NCBI RefSeq assembly: GCF_023706045.1
Contig: NZ_BQYL01000001.1
Coordinates: 744,001 to 808,000, forward strand
DNA: 64,000 bases
Source: Kangiella sp. TOML190
GTDB taxonomy: Bacteria > Pseudomonadota > Gammaproteobacteria > Enterobacterales > Kangiellaceae
Direction of reading: 5' to 3'
The position numbers and the translations under genes are program-made. The notes under the pieces were generated by a model, which searched no databases, was not told the DNA's origin, and was given only the letters and a program-made list of their open reading frames with translations. Shown here piece by piece: positions 7,353-17,520 of the stretch. Position 1 is the first letter of the stretch. The number at the start of each line of letters is the position of its first letter.

Positions 7353-8813
7353 ATGAGTCTAGAGCAATACTTCCAGCCCTTTCGTGATAACATCATTGGC
7401 CATAATCACCCTTATCCCGAGGCCGGCGGACAACCCTTAATTTATGCCGACTGGATCGCCAGTGGCCGTCTTTATGCCCCAATTGAAGACTATTTAGCCA
7501 AAACTCTTGGCCCTTACGTTGCCAATACGCATACCGAAACGACCCTGACAGGCACTACCATGACTCACGCCTATCATGAGGCACAGCAGATCATTAAACG
7601 TCATGTGAATGCGGATCAAAACGACGTTTTAATTGCTGCCGGCTCTGGAATGACGCTGGTTATCAATAAATTTCAACGCATGTTGGGATTACGCATTCCA
7701 GAAAAATGGCGCGAACGGGTAACCATCGCCGAACATGAAAAACCTCTGGTGCTGATCACCCACATGGAACATCATTCCAACCAAACCACTTGGCACGAAT
7801 GTGAAGTGACGGTGGAAATCGTAAAAGCCAACGCACAAGGTTGCCCCGATCTCGATCATATGCGGCAGTTGTTGGAAGACTATAAGGATAGACCCCTTAA
7901 AATTGGCTCTTTTACCGCCTGCTCGAACGTTACGGGGATCAAAACGCCTTACCATCAGATGGCAGAAATCATGCATCAGCACGGCGGCTTGTGTTTTGTG
8001 GATTTTGCAGCTTCTGCACCTTATGTCGATATTGATATGCACCCAGAAAACCCCGCACAAAAGCTGGATGCTGTTTTTATTTCGCCGCACAAGTTCTTGG
8101 GCGGCCCAGGTTCGAGCGGGATCTTAGTATTTGATAAGCATCTGTATGACTGCGAAGTGCCCGATCAGCCTGGCGGTGGTACCGTTTCTTGGACCAACCC
8201 TTGGGGCGAGCATCGCTTTTTTGATGATATTGAAGCGCGCGAAGATGGCGGCACCCCTGGATTTTTGCAAACCATTAAAGCGGCCTTATCGATCAAGGTT
8301 AAAGAGCAGATGGGCGTGGACAAAATGGTGGCGCGCGAAAAAGAGCTATCTTCTTACATGATGCAAGAATTATCACAAATTCCTAATTTACACATTCTTG
8401 AGGCGGATAAAACCGATCGCCTGTGCGTGATTTCTTTTTACGTATTAGGACTGCACCATAACCTTATCGTACGGTTGCTTAATGATCGATTCGGTATTCA
8501 AACGCGTGGCGGCTGCTCTTGCGCCGGAACCTACGGCCATATTTTGCTCGACGTCGATCAGGTCACCAGCTTAGAGATCACCAAGCGTATTGATCAAGGC
8601 GATCTAACCGACAAACCCGGCTGGGTTCGTGTTTCCATGCACCCCACCAGTACCGACGAAGATGCGCGAAAAATCGTAGCGGCGATCAAGGCAGTGGTAG
8701 AGAATGCTGCCGAATGGTCAAAAGATTATCAGTTTGATCCGTGTTGCGGCGAATTTACCCCTAATCATAATACCCAATACCAATCCTTAGCCGGATTTGC
8801 AGTTTTGCCCTAG
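7353..8813 (+). CDS. Class V aminotransferase-fold PLP enzyme (cysteine desulfurase/selenocysteine lyase-like)
   Basis: The 486-residue protein has the fold-type I PLP signature, with the Schiff-base lysine at K247 in SPHKFLGGPG. A Cys-rich motif near residue 390 (GGCSCAGTYG) is typical of cysteine-desulfurase relatives. I start it at the ATG at 7353; a TTG nine bases upstream is the alternative. It leads an apparent operon with a BigR-like ArsR regulator (41-base gap) and a rhodanese, which suggests a role in persulfide or sulfur handling. It is longer than SufS or IscS (about 400 residues), so the substrate may differ. Confidence 0.82.
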   Translation: MSLEQYFQPFRDNIIGHNHPYPEAGGQPLIYADWIASGRLYAPIEDYLAKTLGPYVANTHTETTLTGTTMTHAYHEAQQIIKRHVNADQNDVLIAAGSGMTLVINKFQRMLGLRIPEKWRERVTIAEHEKPLVLITHMEHHSNQTTWHECEVTVEIVKANAQGCPDLDHMRQLLEDYKDRPLKIGSFTACSNVTGIKTPYHQMAEIMHQHGGLCFVDFAASAPYVDIDMHPENPAQKLDAVFISPHKFLGGPGSSGILVFDKHLYDCEVPDQPGGGTVSWTNPWGEHRFFDDIEAREDGGTPGFLQTIKAALSIKVKEQMGVDKMVAREKELSSYMMQELSQIPNLHILEADKTDRLCVISFYVLGLHHNLIVRLLNDRFGIQTRGGCSCAGTYGHILLDVDQVTSLEITKRIDQGDLTDKPGWVRVSMHPTSTDEDARKIVAAIKAVVENAAEWSKDYQFDPCCGEFTPNHNTQYQSLAGFAVLP

Positions 8814-8854
8814 AAGCCCTAAGCTATCGGCTCTTAAATTTCGAGGTTTTAAAC

Positions 8855-9187
8855 GTGACAACATCAGTGCCCGCATTCGCAATCAGCAAAGAGATGATGG
8901 AAAACTCTGCCGAGGCAGCAGCTTTACTAAAGATTTTATCCAACGAACAGCGCTTATTGATCTTGTGCATATTACATGAAAATGAACTATCGGTCGGACA
9001 GCTCAATGAGATGTTACCCAACTTAAGTCAATCGGCGCTCTCGCAACATTTGTCCTTGTTGCGCAAAGAAAAGTTGGTTGCGACCCGTCGCGACTCGCAA
9101 ACCATCTACTATAAACTTGCCTCGAATGATGCAGCACGTATTATTCACCTAATGCACGATATTTTTTGCCCCGAGGTGTGCCAATGA
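8855..9187 (+). CDS. ArsR-family repressor, BigR/SqrR-like
   Basis: A 110-residue winged-helix protein of the ArsR/SmtB family, with its recognition helix in the SQSALSQHLSLLR region. It starts at a GTG (8855) with a GAGG site upstream. One cysteine lies in the LILCILHE helix and another near the C-terminus (FCPEVC). Their spacing matches the reactive pair of BigR/SqrR sulfide sensors, which form a polysulfide bridge and release DNA. Its neighbours are a rhodanese and a PLP lyase, so it probably controls this sulfur operon. Sensing of reactive sulfur is inferred from the family. Confidence 0.85.
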   Translation: MTTSVPAFAISKEMMENSAEAAALLKILSNEQRLLILCILHENELSVGQLNEMLPNLSQSALSQHLSLLRKEKLVATRRDSQTIYYKLASNDAARIIHLMHDIFCPEVCQ

Positions 9188-9567
9188 AACCTGCTATCGC
9201 CAACTACATGGCCAATGTTAAAAGCCAAGTCACCGAAGTTTCGGTAGATGATCTTAAACAAGCGCAAAATAACCAAGCGCTGATTTTTGACGTGCGCGAA
9301 CCGCAAGAACATGCCCAGGGCGTGATTGCCGGAGCTTTAGCGATCCCGCGAGGAGTTCTTGAGTTTAATGTGTTTAATTTACCGATGCTCAAAGAGCTGC
9401 CAGAAGAAGACGCTTTTAACCAACCGATTTATGTTTATTGTGCCTCAGGCGGTCGCTCAGCCTGTAGCGCCTTAAGTTTACAACAAATTGGTTTTAAGAA
9501 AGTTTACTCGGTAGCAGGCGGTATTAAGCAATGGACTGAATCGGGCGGCCAGCTGATAAAGCCGTAA
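9184..9567 (+). CDS. Rhodanese-like sulfurtransferase
   Basis: A single-domain, 127-residue rhodanese. The ATG at 9184 overlaps the stop codon of the ArsR gene (ATGA), with GAGG upstream, so the two are translationally coupled. The active-site loop is CASGGRS, with the catalytic cysteine in VYCASGGR; it ends with the usual GG-x-x-W motif (GGIKQW). It should move sulfane sulfur from persulfides or thiosulfate to an acceptor in the cytoplasm. Pairing with a BigR-like regulator is a known arrangement for sulfide detoxification. Confidence 0.88.
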   Translation: MKPAIANYMANVKSQVTEVSVDDLKQAQNNQALIFDVREPQEHAQGVIAGALAIPRGVLEFNVFNLPMLKELPEEDAFNQPIYVYCASGGRSACSALSLQQIGFKKVYSVAGGIKQWTESGGQLIKP

Positions 9568-9605
9568 TATTAAAATCGTAAGAGTAACTGTTGTTAACAG
9601 CAATT

Positions 9606-9628
9606 AAAGCGGCTTAGCCGCTTTTTTT
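9606..9628. terminator. Bidirectional rho-independent terminator
   Basis: A perfect eight-base stem AAAGCGGC/GCCGCTTT with a three-base loop, followed by a run of T. It lies between the convergent rhodanese and outer-membrane barrel genes. The leading A run gives the opposite strand a partial U tract as well. Confidence 0.85.
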
Positions 9629-9634
9629 ATACGG

Positions 9635-10984
9635 CTAAAAACTGTAACGCACTCGAAAATAGGCATTGGATGCTTTTTCAAATTGGGCAAAAAAAGTATC
9701 AGCTTTATCCCCATCAATTTGGTTCACACCAAACGTATAACTCCATTGATCGTTTTGCCGGTAGCTAATATTCCAGCGCAAAAAATAATCTTCGTCCGTT
9801 AAAGAATAAAAACTAAATAAATTGATTCGCAGCTTATCTTGCATTGCCGAATACACAATCCGATTGGTTAGCCACTCTCGATATTCGCTAGGTTCGAATT
9901 CTGGGGAAAAAGAATTGCTAACAAGCTCTGAATGATGGTGCATTTTTTCCACATAATATTGAAAAGAAACGGTCAGCTTCGATAGCCATTCAGATTCAAA
10001 CCCGACCAACCATTTGCTAAGACTATTAGTAACTAATGGATCCGTTCCAGCTTGGTCTTCTGTCGCATTTTCCCGCACCCACTCAAGATTGAATACGCCT
10101 CCGGCTAAGTTTCCTCGCAGACTAGCACCATAAGCATTACGCTCATGAAAAGTCGGTCTGAAATTTTCTGATAATCCTAACGGTTGTTTGGCAAAACCCT
10201 TATAGCCATATAGGGCTATTTCATAGCCTTGATAATTTTTATGCAGTCGTAAAGAAAATTCCCCATTGGAAAATTCTTTTTTGGGTCTTGATGGATTAAT
10301 CAAATCGGCTCCGCCGAGATTCTCTCCCGCCAATGGCGAAAAAAAGGCAAAGCGTTCGCCGTCAATATAATCATCAGGAGTAAATTTTGGCGTCCACACT
10401 AAGTCTAAGTTAAGCGTATCGAAATGACTGGATACTCTCACCGCGTTGGTCGGTTTTTTTAAATAAGCATCATCGCGACCGTTAAAGTAAGCATTCCAAT
10501 CTTTAGCAAAGAGGTCGTTCAAGAATAACAGATCACCAGTACCCCAAGTGATAATTTGCCGGCCCATCTTAAAGTCGGTATTTCCAAAAGCACTAAAGTT
10601 TAGGTTAAGCTCTCGGATATCAGCATCCATTTCGTTCAACACATGGTCGTACCAAAGATCCCCTGCAAAATCGACAAAGCTAGTATTAAAGCTCCAATCT
10701 TTTTGTAAATGTACTCGCGCTTCATTTAGCGTCTGCTGCTTGGAAAATAATGGATCGCTAGAGAGCCGATCGCCATAGCCATATTCAATAAAACCGGTCC
10801 AAGCTGAAGCTTCGTTAGCCGACTCGTCTTGCCACAGATCTTCTTCCCAAAGATCTTCATCTTGTTGCTCTTTTGCTATAACTTTAGTTTCAGCAGCCAA
10901 AACCGTTTGTGGCATCAGTGGTGAGAGCAAACCAACGATTAACAACAATACTAAGCTTGAAAAAGATTTTACGGCTGGTTGCAT
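9635..10984 (-). CDS. Outer-membrane beta-barrel protein, DUF1302-like
   Basis: A 449-residue product with an N-terminal signal peptide (about 30 residues, cut after LAA). Next comes an acidic Asp/Glu/Trp segment, then alternating amphipathic strands ending in an aromatic C-terminus (FRVRYSF), the usual outer-membrane assembly signal. It carries DUF1302-type features (MGRQIITWGTGD). It follows an RND transporter and a LolA-like protein in the same orientation, only 14 bases after the latter. The three probably form an envelope export or lipid-trafficking system, in which this would be the outer-membrane part. Confidence 0.75.
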   Translation of the reverse strand: MQPAVKSFSSLVLLLIVGLLSPLMPQTVLAAETKVIAKEQQDEDLWEEDLWQDESANEASAWTGFIEYGYGDRLSSDPLFSKQQTLNEARVHLQKDWSFNTSFVDFAGDLWYDHVLNEMDADIRELNLNFSAFGNTDFKMGRQIITWGTGDLLFLNDLFAKDWNAYFNGRDDAYLKKPTNAVRVSSHFDTLNLDLVWTPKFTPDDYIDGERFAFFSPLAGENLGGADLINPSRPKKEFSNGEFSLRLHKNYQGYEIALYGYKGFAKQPLGLSENFRPTFHERNAYGASLRGNLAGGVFNLEWVRENATEDQAGTDPLVTNSLSKWLVGFESEWLSKLTVSFQYYVEKMHHHSELVSNSFSPEFEPSEYREWLTNRIVYSAMQDKLRINLFSFYSLTDEDYFLRWNISYRQNDQWSYTFGVNQIDGDKADTFFAQFEKASNAYFRVRYSF

Positions 10985-10998
10985 AAGTTATTTTGTGA

Positions 10999-11784
10999 TT
11001 ATTTTGTGAATAAAGTCTTAGGCGGATTTCGCAAGGACCGTTCCGTAAACAAGAGATTCTCTAGTCCAAGGTCATAACTTGGCTTTCTAAATTGCACCAG
11101 GGTATAGCCGCCTGATTCCAAATCGGTAACTTTTGATTTCAATACGGTCGGGTAAGTGTCAATAATTTCGCTTTCTAAGATTTCTGCTTGGCGATACAGT
11201 TTTCCTTTTTTAAAGTATTGCATCAACATTGGTAGTTTCGTTGTTTTAGCAATAATAATTTGATAATGGTCAAACTCCACCGAGGAAGGATCTTTGGGTA
11301 TGGCTTTTATGGTATAAGTGTCTGCCGATTCTTCTAGAAATTCAAAGGTATCTAATTCGATATTACGCCCTGAAATATCTTCATAAAAATAATGCGAGCC
11401 GACAAAACTGGTTCTTTTATCGCTTGCTGAAATACGCTTAGTGAGATCCAGCCCTGGCAAATAGAGCCAACGATTGTCTTCTGAAGCTACTTTCTTGTTC
11501 ACTAGAAAAACCGTGTCTTTAACATCGGTGGGTTTTTCAAACACCACTAAATAATCCTGAGCGCCACCATCAAGCTTATCCTTGCGAAAAATATTAAATT
11601 GGCGCAGCTGCTTATTGCCACTATTATCCACGATTAACATACGTGCCTTAGTTTGCCCATCATCGCCTGCATAATAAAACGCTTGGTAAGCTTGAGCGAC
11701 AATTTGCTCCACCTTATTCTGCTCATTCGCTAGTGCGCTAGCAGAAAATACCATCGCAACTAGGGTAACCATCAATTTATTCAT
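10999..11784 (-). CDS. LolA-like outer-membrane lipoprotein-sorting protein
   Basis: The 261-residue protein has a signal peptide (cut after ASALA, about residue 19), then the half-barrel family fold of LolA-like sorting proteins that accompany MMPL-type RND exporters. Typical pieces are WLYLPGLDLTKRIS and GSHYFYEDISGR. It is not true LolA, which is shorter. It sits between the RND gene (42-base gap) and the barrel gene (14-base gap), so all three are one operon. By analogy it would carry a hydrophobic cargo across the periplasm; the cargo is unknown. Confidence 0.8.
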   Translation of the reverse strand: MNKLMVTLVAMVFSASALANEQNKVEQIVAQAYQAFYYAGDDGQTKARMLIVDNSGNKQLRQFNIFRKDKLDGGAQDYLVVFEKPTDVKDTVFLVNKKVASEDNRWLYLPGLDLTKRISASDKRTSFVGSHYFYEDISGRNIELDTFEFLEESADTYTIKAIPKDPSSVEFDHYQIIIAKTTKLPMLMQYFKKGKLYRQAEILESEIIDTYPTVLKSKVTDLESGGYTLVQFRKPSYDLGLENLLFTERSLRNPPKTLFTK

Positions 11785-11826
11785 ATTTATCTCTTCGCTT
11801 TCGCTTTAACACATTGTTTTTGAGCA

Positions 11827-14298
11827 CTAAAGTTGTTTTCTAGCTTGCTTTAACGCTATCGGCAGTAATACCAGCGTGACTAAGGCCGATACGGCCATAA
11901 TAGTCGCAAGGAAAAATCCTACCGTAACATACGGCATCAACGGCGCTACCAACAAAGGGGTAAACCCAACCGCAATCACAATAGCATTCCGGCTGATGGC
12001 ACTCGCCGGTTCTTTATACATCTGTTCAAAAGTTTTTTGCAGGTTGCCAGTTTGCCGATAAATGTCTCGACTACGTTGTACAAAGTGTATCGCGAAATCG
12101 ACCGATAAACCTAAGGTTAAAGCGGACAGTACCGCTATTGGCATATCATAATCCTTGCCCAGCCAGCCAATCAGTCCGTAAATGCTGGTGATGGTGATGG
12201 TTAGCGGCAACATTGCCAGCAGACCTAGCCAAACATTTCTAAACAAAAGCACCATCATAATAAAAACCACCACAAAGGCACTCAACAAGCTGGTTAACAT
12301 TCCAGCCACCATTTCATCTTGCCAGATCTTATTGAGGAAGGTTTTACCAGCCCAATTAGCTGATACCCCTTCAGGCAAAGGTGCATTGACAAAATAATTA
12401 TCCAACTTGCTAATAATCTGGCTCATCTTCTGATTATCGCCACTGGTCATTTGTAGCCAAATCACCGCGGATGAATAATCTTGCGTCACCAGATGCCACA
12501 AATCATTTGGCCGATGGGATGACTGATATTGCAACAAGGTTTGCGCTACTGCCGGTTGGCTTGCCGGTATTTGGTAATCTTGATCAAGACCTGATCGCAA
12601 TTCTCGGTTGACGGTTTTAACCGCTTCAACCAAGCTCATGCTTTTTCCGACTAATCGATTAGCCGCCAATTCGTTTTGGATCTGCTCGAGCAACTTTAAC
12701 GCTTGCGGACTTTGGAAATACGCCAGCTCTCTTTTAAGCAACTCCAATTCTTGCAAACTTTTTTCTAGCACTGGGTTTTGCGCTGCAAACAACTTATCTT
12801 CAAGTGCTACTATAGCTTCGTTAATTTGAGAGCCCAGCGCTAAATCAGTATTGATACTATCGTTAAGTTCTAGGCTCTTGATTAATTTGCTATATCTTTG
12901 AGCTATCGCGTAGCTATCTTTTTCTAATACTAAATAAGCATCGTAGGTTCCGGCAAAATGTTGATTTAACACCTTATCGGCAATCCGAATTTTATGATCT
13001 GCTTTAAACCAGCGAGTTGGATTATCGTTAATCTGAATTTTTTGGATACCGATAATGGCCAAGATTATTAACACCACAAAACCAGCAATAATCCCCTTAC
13101 TATATTTAAAGCTGGCCACGCCTAACTTTGGTAGCCAGCGCTCTAAACGCTTAGCACGAGTTTCGGTGGTTTTTAGCGATGCTAAAGATTCTGCTTTTAA
13201 ACTAGTCAGGTAAGCCGGAATAAAAATAATGGTTAACATAAACGCTAATAAGATCCCAAAGGCTACGAATGCGCCAAACACTTGTACTGGCGGGATCGGC
13301 GTTAGCATTAAGGAGGCAAAGCCCACTGCAGAAGTCAAACTGGTAAATAGCATTGGCTTATAAAGATTATCAATAACTTTTTTGATTACTGCTTGTTTAT
13401 CGTTATGTTTGCGATAATGATCAGCAAATTCGGACATGATATGTACCGAGTCAACCACCGCAATCGGCATCAAAAAGATTGGGATCATGGAGCTCATAAT
13501 GTGCACGGTAAAGCCCATTCCGATCATAACGCCCATCACAATAATTACTGTCGCCATTGCCACTATCATCGGCGCCGCTACAAATTTTAGGTTTCTAAAA
13601 AACAACCACATCAGAACAAAGATCATCAATGCCGCCAGTGGCGCAGAGATCCCCATCTGTACAAACATTTCAAAACCAAAAGTATCTTCGGCCACTGGCA
13701 AACCGGTAATATGGTATTGGTCATCGGAATCTAACGTTGCGATGAAATCTGTTATTTGTTGCGAGATTTGATAACTCTGATCTTTATTTTTTATGGGAAT
13801 ATAAACTGCCGCCGCTTGATGATCGGCTGACACCAAAGTATTTTTAAATAAAGGCAAGCGTTCAAGCTGTTGTTTTATCTTATCGCTTTGTTCCAGATTT
13901 GTTGGTGCTGACTGCATCATCCACTCAAACCTAAGCGCGCCATTTTGCTGAGTGATATTATCCACATTGGCGATGGATACCAAGTCAGCTACCAGCACTC
14001 CTTGCAGCTGTGTTAGCCAATCGGTTATTTCGATCAAATTTGATAAGGATTTTGGATTATAGATCCCCGCTTGATGCTCTGAAACTGCGCCGAGTACAAT
14101 GGCATCGTGTAGCTGAAACCTTTGTTTGATCTGATTATGGAAAACCCGCTCTACTTGATCCGCTGCTAGCATATTTTCAGGATCGGTATCGATTTTGATA
14201 TTCACGATAAAAGCGGCACAAGCAAAGCTTAGCAATGCGAGCAAGGCATAAACCCATTTAGGTCGATTTACCGAAAATTGAAATAAGTGGTTTTTCAT
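11827..14298 (-). CDS. RND-superfamily (MMPL-type) transporter
   Basis: The 823-residue inner-membrane protein has the duplicated RND layout: TM1, a large periplasmic loop (about 35-210), TM2-6, a second TM and loop (about 400-640), then TM8-12. It is shorter than the AcrB class (about 1040) and matches the MMPL/HpnN group, driven by proton motive force. A conserved polar stretch in the first bundle (VVDSVHIMSEF) and its counterpart in the second (LSVDFAIHFVQ) fit the proton relay. It is the first gene of the three-gene operon; no regulator is adjacent. Confidence 0.87.
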   Translation of the reverse strand: MKNHLFQFSVNRPKWVYALLALLSFACAAFIVNIKIDTDPENMLAADQVERVFHNQIKQRFQLHDAIVLGAVSEHQAGIYNPKSLSNLIEITDWLTQLQGVLVADLVSIANVDNITQQNGALRFEWMMQSAPTNLEQSDKIKQQLERLPLFKNTLVSADHQAAAVYIPIKNKDQSYQISQQITDFIATLDSDDQYHITGLPVAEDTFGFEMFVQMGISAPLAALMIFVLMWLFFRNLKFVAAPMIVAMATVIIVMGVMIGMGFTVHIMSSMIPIFLMPIAVVDSVHIMSEFADHYRKHNDKQAVIKKVIDNLYKPMLFTSLTSAVGFASLMLTPIPPVQVFGAFVAFGILLAFMLTIIFIPAYLTSLKAESLASLKTTETRAKRLERWLPKLGVASFKYSKGIIAGFVVLIILAIIGIQKIQINDNPTRWFKADHKIRIADKVLNQHFAGTYDAYLVLEKDSYAIAQRYSKLIKSLELNDSINTDLALGSQINEAIVALEDKLFAAQNPVLEKSLQELELLKRELAYFQSPQALKLLEQIQNELAANRLVGKSMSLVEAVKTVNRELRSGLDQDYQIPASQPAVAQTLLQYQSSHRPNDLWHLVTQDYSSAVIWLQMTSGDNQKMSQIISKLDNYFVNAPLPEGVSANWAGKTFLNKIWQDEMVAGMLTSLLSAFVVVFIMMVLLFRNVWLGLLAMLPLTITITSIYGLIGWLGKDYDMPIAVLSALTLGLSVDFAIHFVQRSRDIYRQTGNLQKTFEQMYKEPASAISRNAIVIAVGFTPLLVAPLMPYVTVGFFLATIMAVSALVTLVLLPIALKQARKQL

Positions 14299-14445
14299 AA
14301 ATGTTATTCAAATAGTTAATGATGCGGATTAAAATTTATCAGTCCTTAGCAGCTTCGCAATTCTATATTAAGTTTTGCTAATATACAATTGCTGCACTAT
14401 ACTTCTTCAATACCTTTATTATCACTTAAGTAGATACCCACTCTA

Positions 14446-15294
14446 ATGAGTCTTAGCATTCGATCGTTTTATCATAACGCCAGCGGCACTTGGAGTTATT
14501 TAGTTACGGATCAACCGCAGCGCAAATGCGCTATTATCGATCCCGTTATGGATTTCGACTTATCATCGGGCAGCATAGGTTTCGATGCTATCAACCCCAT
14601 CATAGAGATCATTGAGACCGAAAGCCTGCAATTAGTGTGGATATTAGAAACCCATGCTCATGCCGATCATTTAACCGCTGCCAATTACGTCAAACAAAAA
14701 CTAGGCGGCAAAACCGTCATTGGCGCAGGGATCACCGCAGTGCAGCAGCATTTTGCGCAAGTCTTCAACCTCGACATAGCCTGCGATGGCTCGCAATTTG
14801 ATCGGCTAGTAAGTGAAGGCGACCGGCTTGCACTGGGCGACTTTTCATTTGAAGTTTACAGCACCCCTGGCCACACCAGCGATAGTATTATTTATAAAAT
14901 TGCTGACAACATATTTCTTGGTGATACCTTCTTCCACCCCAACTCCGGCACCGCGCGCTGCGACTTCCCGGGTGGCGATGCGGCTACTTTATTCCAGTCT
15001 CTTAGCAAAATATTAAGTTTCTCTGAGCAGAGCCGTTTATGGTTATGCCATGACTATCCTGGCAATGATCGTGAGCCGATTGACGCCATACCACTTGCCC
15101 AAATGAAGCAGAACATTCATATCCAGAATGCACCTAATCAAGCATCTTATGTTGAACTGCGGCAAAGTCGCGACTCGCAACTGGCAGTACCAAAGCTGCT
15201 TTACCCCGCCTTGCAGGTCAATATCTGCGCAGGCCAGTTGCCGCAAGCAGAATCAAACGGCGCTAACTATTTGAAAATTCCTTTGAGATCCTAA
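14446..15294 (+). CDS. MBL-fold persulfide dioxygenase/Blh-like hydrolase
   Basis: A 282-residue metallo-beta-lactamase fold protein with the metal motif HAHADH (H70, H72, D74, H75), a later metal ligand in FLGDTFF, and the SGTARCDFPGG loop typical of ETHE1-type persulfide dioxygenases and Blh. These enzymes oxidise glutathione persulfide to sulfite and work with rhodaneses under BigR control. The matching regulator and rhodanese lie 5 kb upstream at 8.9-9.6 kb. The gene is divergent from the RND operon across a 147-base gap. It is monocistronic, with the ATG at 14446. Confidence 0.85.
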   Translation: MSLSIRSFYHNASGTWSYLVTDQPQRKCAIIDPVMDFDLSSGSIGFDAINPIIEIIETESLQLVWILETHAHADHLTAANYVKQKLGGKTVIGAGITAVQQHFAQVFNLDIACDGSQFDRLVSEGDRLALGDFSFEVYSTPGHTSDSIIYKIADNIFLGDTFFHPNSGTARCDFPGGDAATLFQSLSKILSFSEQSRLWLCHDYPGNDREPIDAIPLAQMKQNIHIQNAPNQASYVELRQSRDSQLAVPKLLYPALQVNICAGQLPQAESNGANYLKIPLRS

Positions 15295-15382
15295 ATTATT
15301 AGACAATCTCCAATTTTCTTTTTCCTTCGGCGGCTAGCCTTGCTAAACTTGCCGCCTATTTTGCGCTAATCGAATCCAACTT

Positions 15383-17397
15383 TTGCATCAGCTTAATCCT
15401 CGCCAACAACAAGCCTTAATCAGCACCAGCGGTCCGCTACTGGTATTGGCTGGCGCTGGCAGTGGCAAAACCAGCGTTATCACGCGCAAGATGGTATATC
15501 TGATTAAAGAAAAAGGGATCCCTGCGCGCAATATCGTTGCCATGACCTTTACCAATAAAGCTGCGCGCGAAATGAAGCAAAGGGTTAGTAAGCTCGCTGG
15601 AAGTAACGCCACTCAAGGCTTAACGGTTTCGACCTTCCATAATTTTGGTTTGAATTTTATTCGCCGTGAATATAAAGCTTTGGGCATTAAGCCTAACTTT
15701 ACTATTTTCGACGATCAAGATTGCTTGGCACTATTGAAAGACTTGGGTTTTAAAGAAGCTGAATCGGATAAAGAACTGTTACGACGCTTACAAGATCAAA
15801 TTTCCAGCTGGAAAAATGATCTGATCCAAGCGCAAGAGGCCATTAACCTTGCTAAAGATCAAGAACAACTGATTTTTGCCAAAGTCTACGAACAATATGC
15901 TCGTAGCATGAAAGCTTATAATGCGGTGGATTTTGACGATCTCATCATGATTCCAGTATTACTACTAAAAGCACATCCGGAAGTTCGAGAAAAGTGGCAA
16001 AACAAGATCAAATATTTGCTGGTCGATGAGTATCAAGATACCAATACCTCGCAATATGAGCTGGTCAAATTACTCTGTGGTACTTTTGGTAACTTTACCG
16101 TGGTTGGCGATGATGATCAGTCGATCTACTCTTGGCGCGGCGCCAATCCCGAAAATTTAGAACTGCTAGCTAAAGACTACCCCAATCTAAAAATTGTCAA
16201 ACTCGAACAAAATTATCGCTCTTATGGTCGGATCTTAAAAGCCGCCAATGTGTTGATTGATAATAACCCGCACGTTTTTGAAAAAAATTGTGGTCGGATA
16301 AACCTTATGGCGATATTTTAAAAGTCGTGACCTGCGCTGACGAAGAGGAAGAAGCGCAACGAGTGGTCACCGAAATCTTGAGTCGCAAAGTTAAATACCG
16401 CGATTTGAGTTATTCCGATTTTGCGATTTTGTACCGCGGCAATCATCAAGCGCGGATTTTTGAAAAGACCTTAATCGCTAACAAGGTTCCCTATAAAATC
16501 TCGGGCAGCACTTCTTTTTTCGCGCGCACTGAAATCAAAGATATGATGGCTTACCTGCGCCTGCTGATAAACCATGACGATGATAATGCCTTTTTACGCA
16601 TCGCCAATACCCCCAAGCGCAGTATTGGCCCAACGACCCTAGAAAAACTTGGCACCTACGCCAGCCAACGTCATGTCAGCCTGTTTCAAGCCGCTACCGA
16701 AATGGGCTTGGAGCAATATTTGCAAGGTGCGGGGCTTGAGGCGGTTCGACGTTTTGTCAAAACCATTGGGCTTGCTGCTGACAATGCGCAGCGCGGCGAT
16801 ACCATAGGGATTATTCACGATCTGATCTCAAAAATTGGTTATCACTCTTACCTTTATGAAACTTCCAGCACTCCAAAAGCGGCAGAATTTCGTTGGAACA
16901 ATATCCAAGAATTGTTGGGCTGGGTTGAAACCTATGTGGATGAAAACGAATCTGACGAGAATCCTTTTGCAGCTGCAATAACCAATTTAATGCTGCGCGA
17001 TATGCTTGATCGTGAAGAAGAGGAAGACGCGGAAACCCATCAGGTGCAACTGATGACGCTGCATGCGGCCAAAGGTTTAGAGTTTAACCACGTCTATTTG
17101 GTCGGTATGGAAGAAGAGTTGCTGCCGCACAAAAGCAGTATCGAAATGGACGACATCGAAGAAGAGCGACGATTAGCTTATGTAGGCATTACCCGCGCTC
17201 AAAAAACCCTAACTTTTACCTTGTGCAAAAAGCGAAATCGCTTTGGCGAGTTGGTTAATTGTGAGCCGAGTCGTTTTTTAGATGAATTACCCGCAGATGA
17301 TTTAGATTGGGATCTAAAGCGCAAACCGCTAACTGAAGATCAACAAAAAGAACTCGCCGACGATAATTTGTCCATGCTGAAATCGCTTTTTTCCTAA
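15383..17397 (+). pseudogene. rep: ATP-dependent DNA helicase Rep, broken by a one-base frameshift
   Basis: Two overlapping frames (15383-16321 and 16288-17397) together encode a complete UvrD/Rep superfamily 1A helicase of about 670 residues. The first half holds Walker A (GAGSGKTS, about 24-31), the DEYQDTN box and [12 protein letters not shown]. The second half holds the later motifs, ending with LMTLHAAKGLEF and RRLAYVGITRA. The break is at a run of seven A (16281-16287). An eighth A would give ...[14 protein letters not shown]... in one frame, matching Rep. The start is probably the TTG at 15383. It may be a true mutation, slippage or a sequencing error; both halves show no other damage. 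Confidence 0.85.
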
Positions 17398-17520
17398 ATA
17401 CTAAGTGCTAGGTCCTTAGCGCTAGATTCAATTTATAGAGTTTACAGAATTTTACTTGAGCCTCTGCTTAAGCAGATCCACAATAAAACTTACACTTTAA
17501 CTAAGATTTTTGGAGTCGAA

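Noticed and set aside
13393-13771. Plus-strand His/Ile-rich frames inside the RND gene
   Set aside because: Low-complexity translations are antisense to transmembrane codons of the RND transporter.
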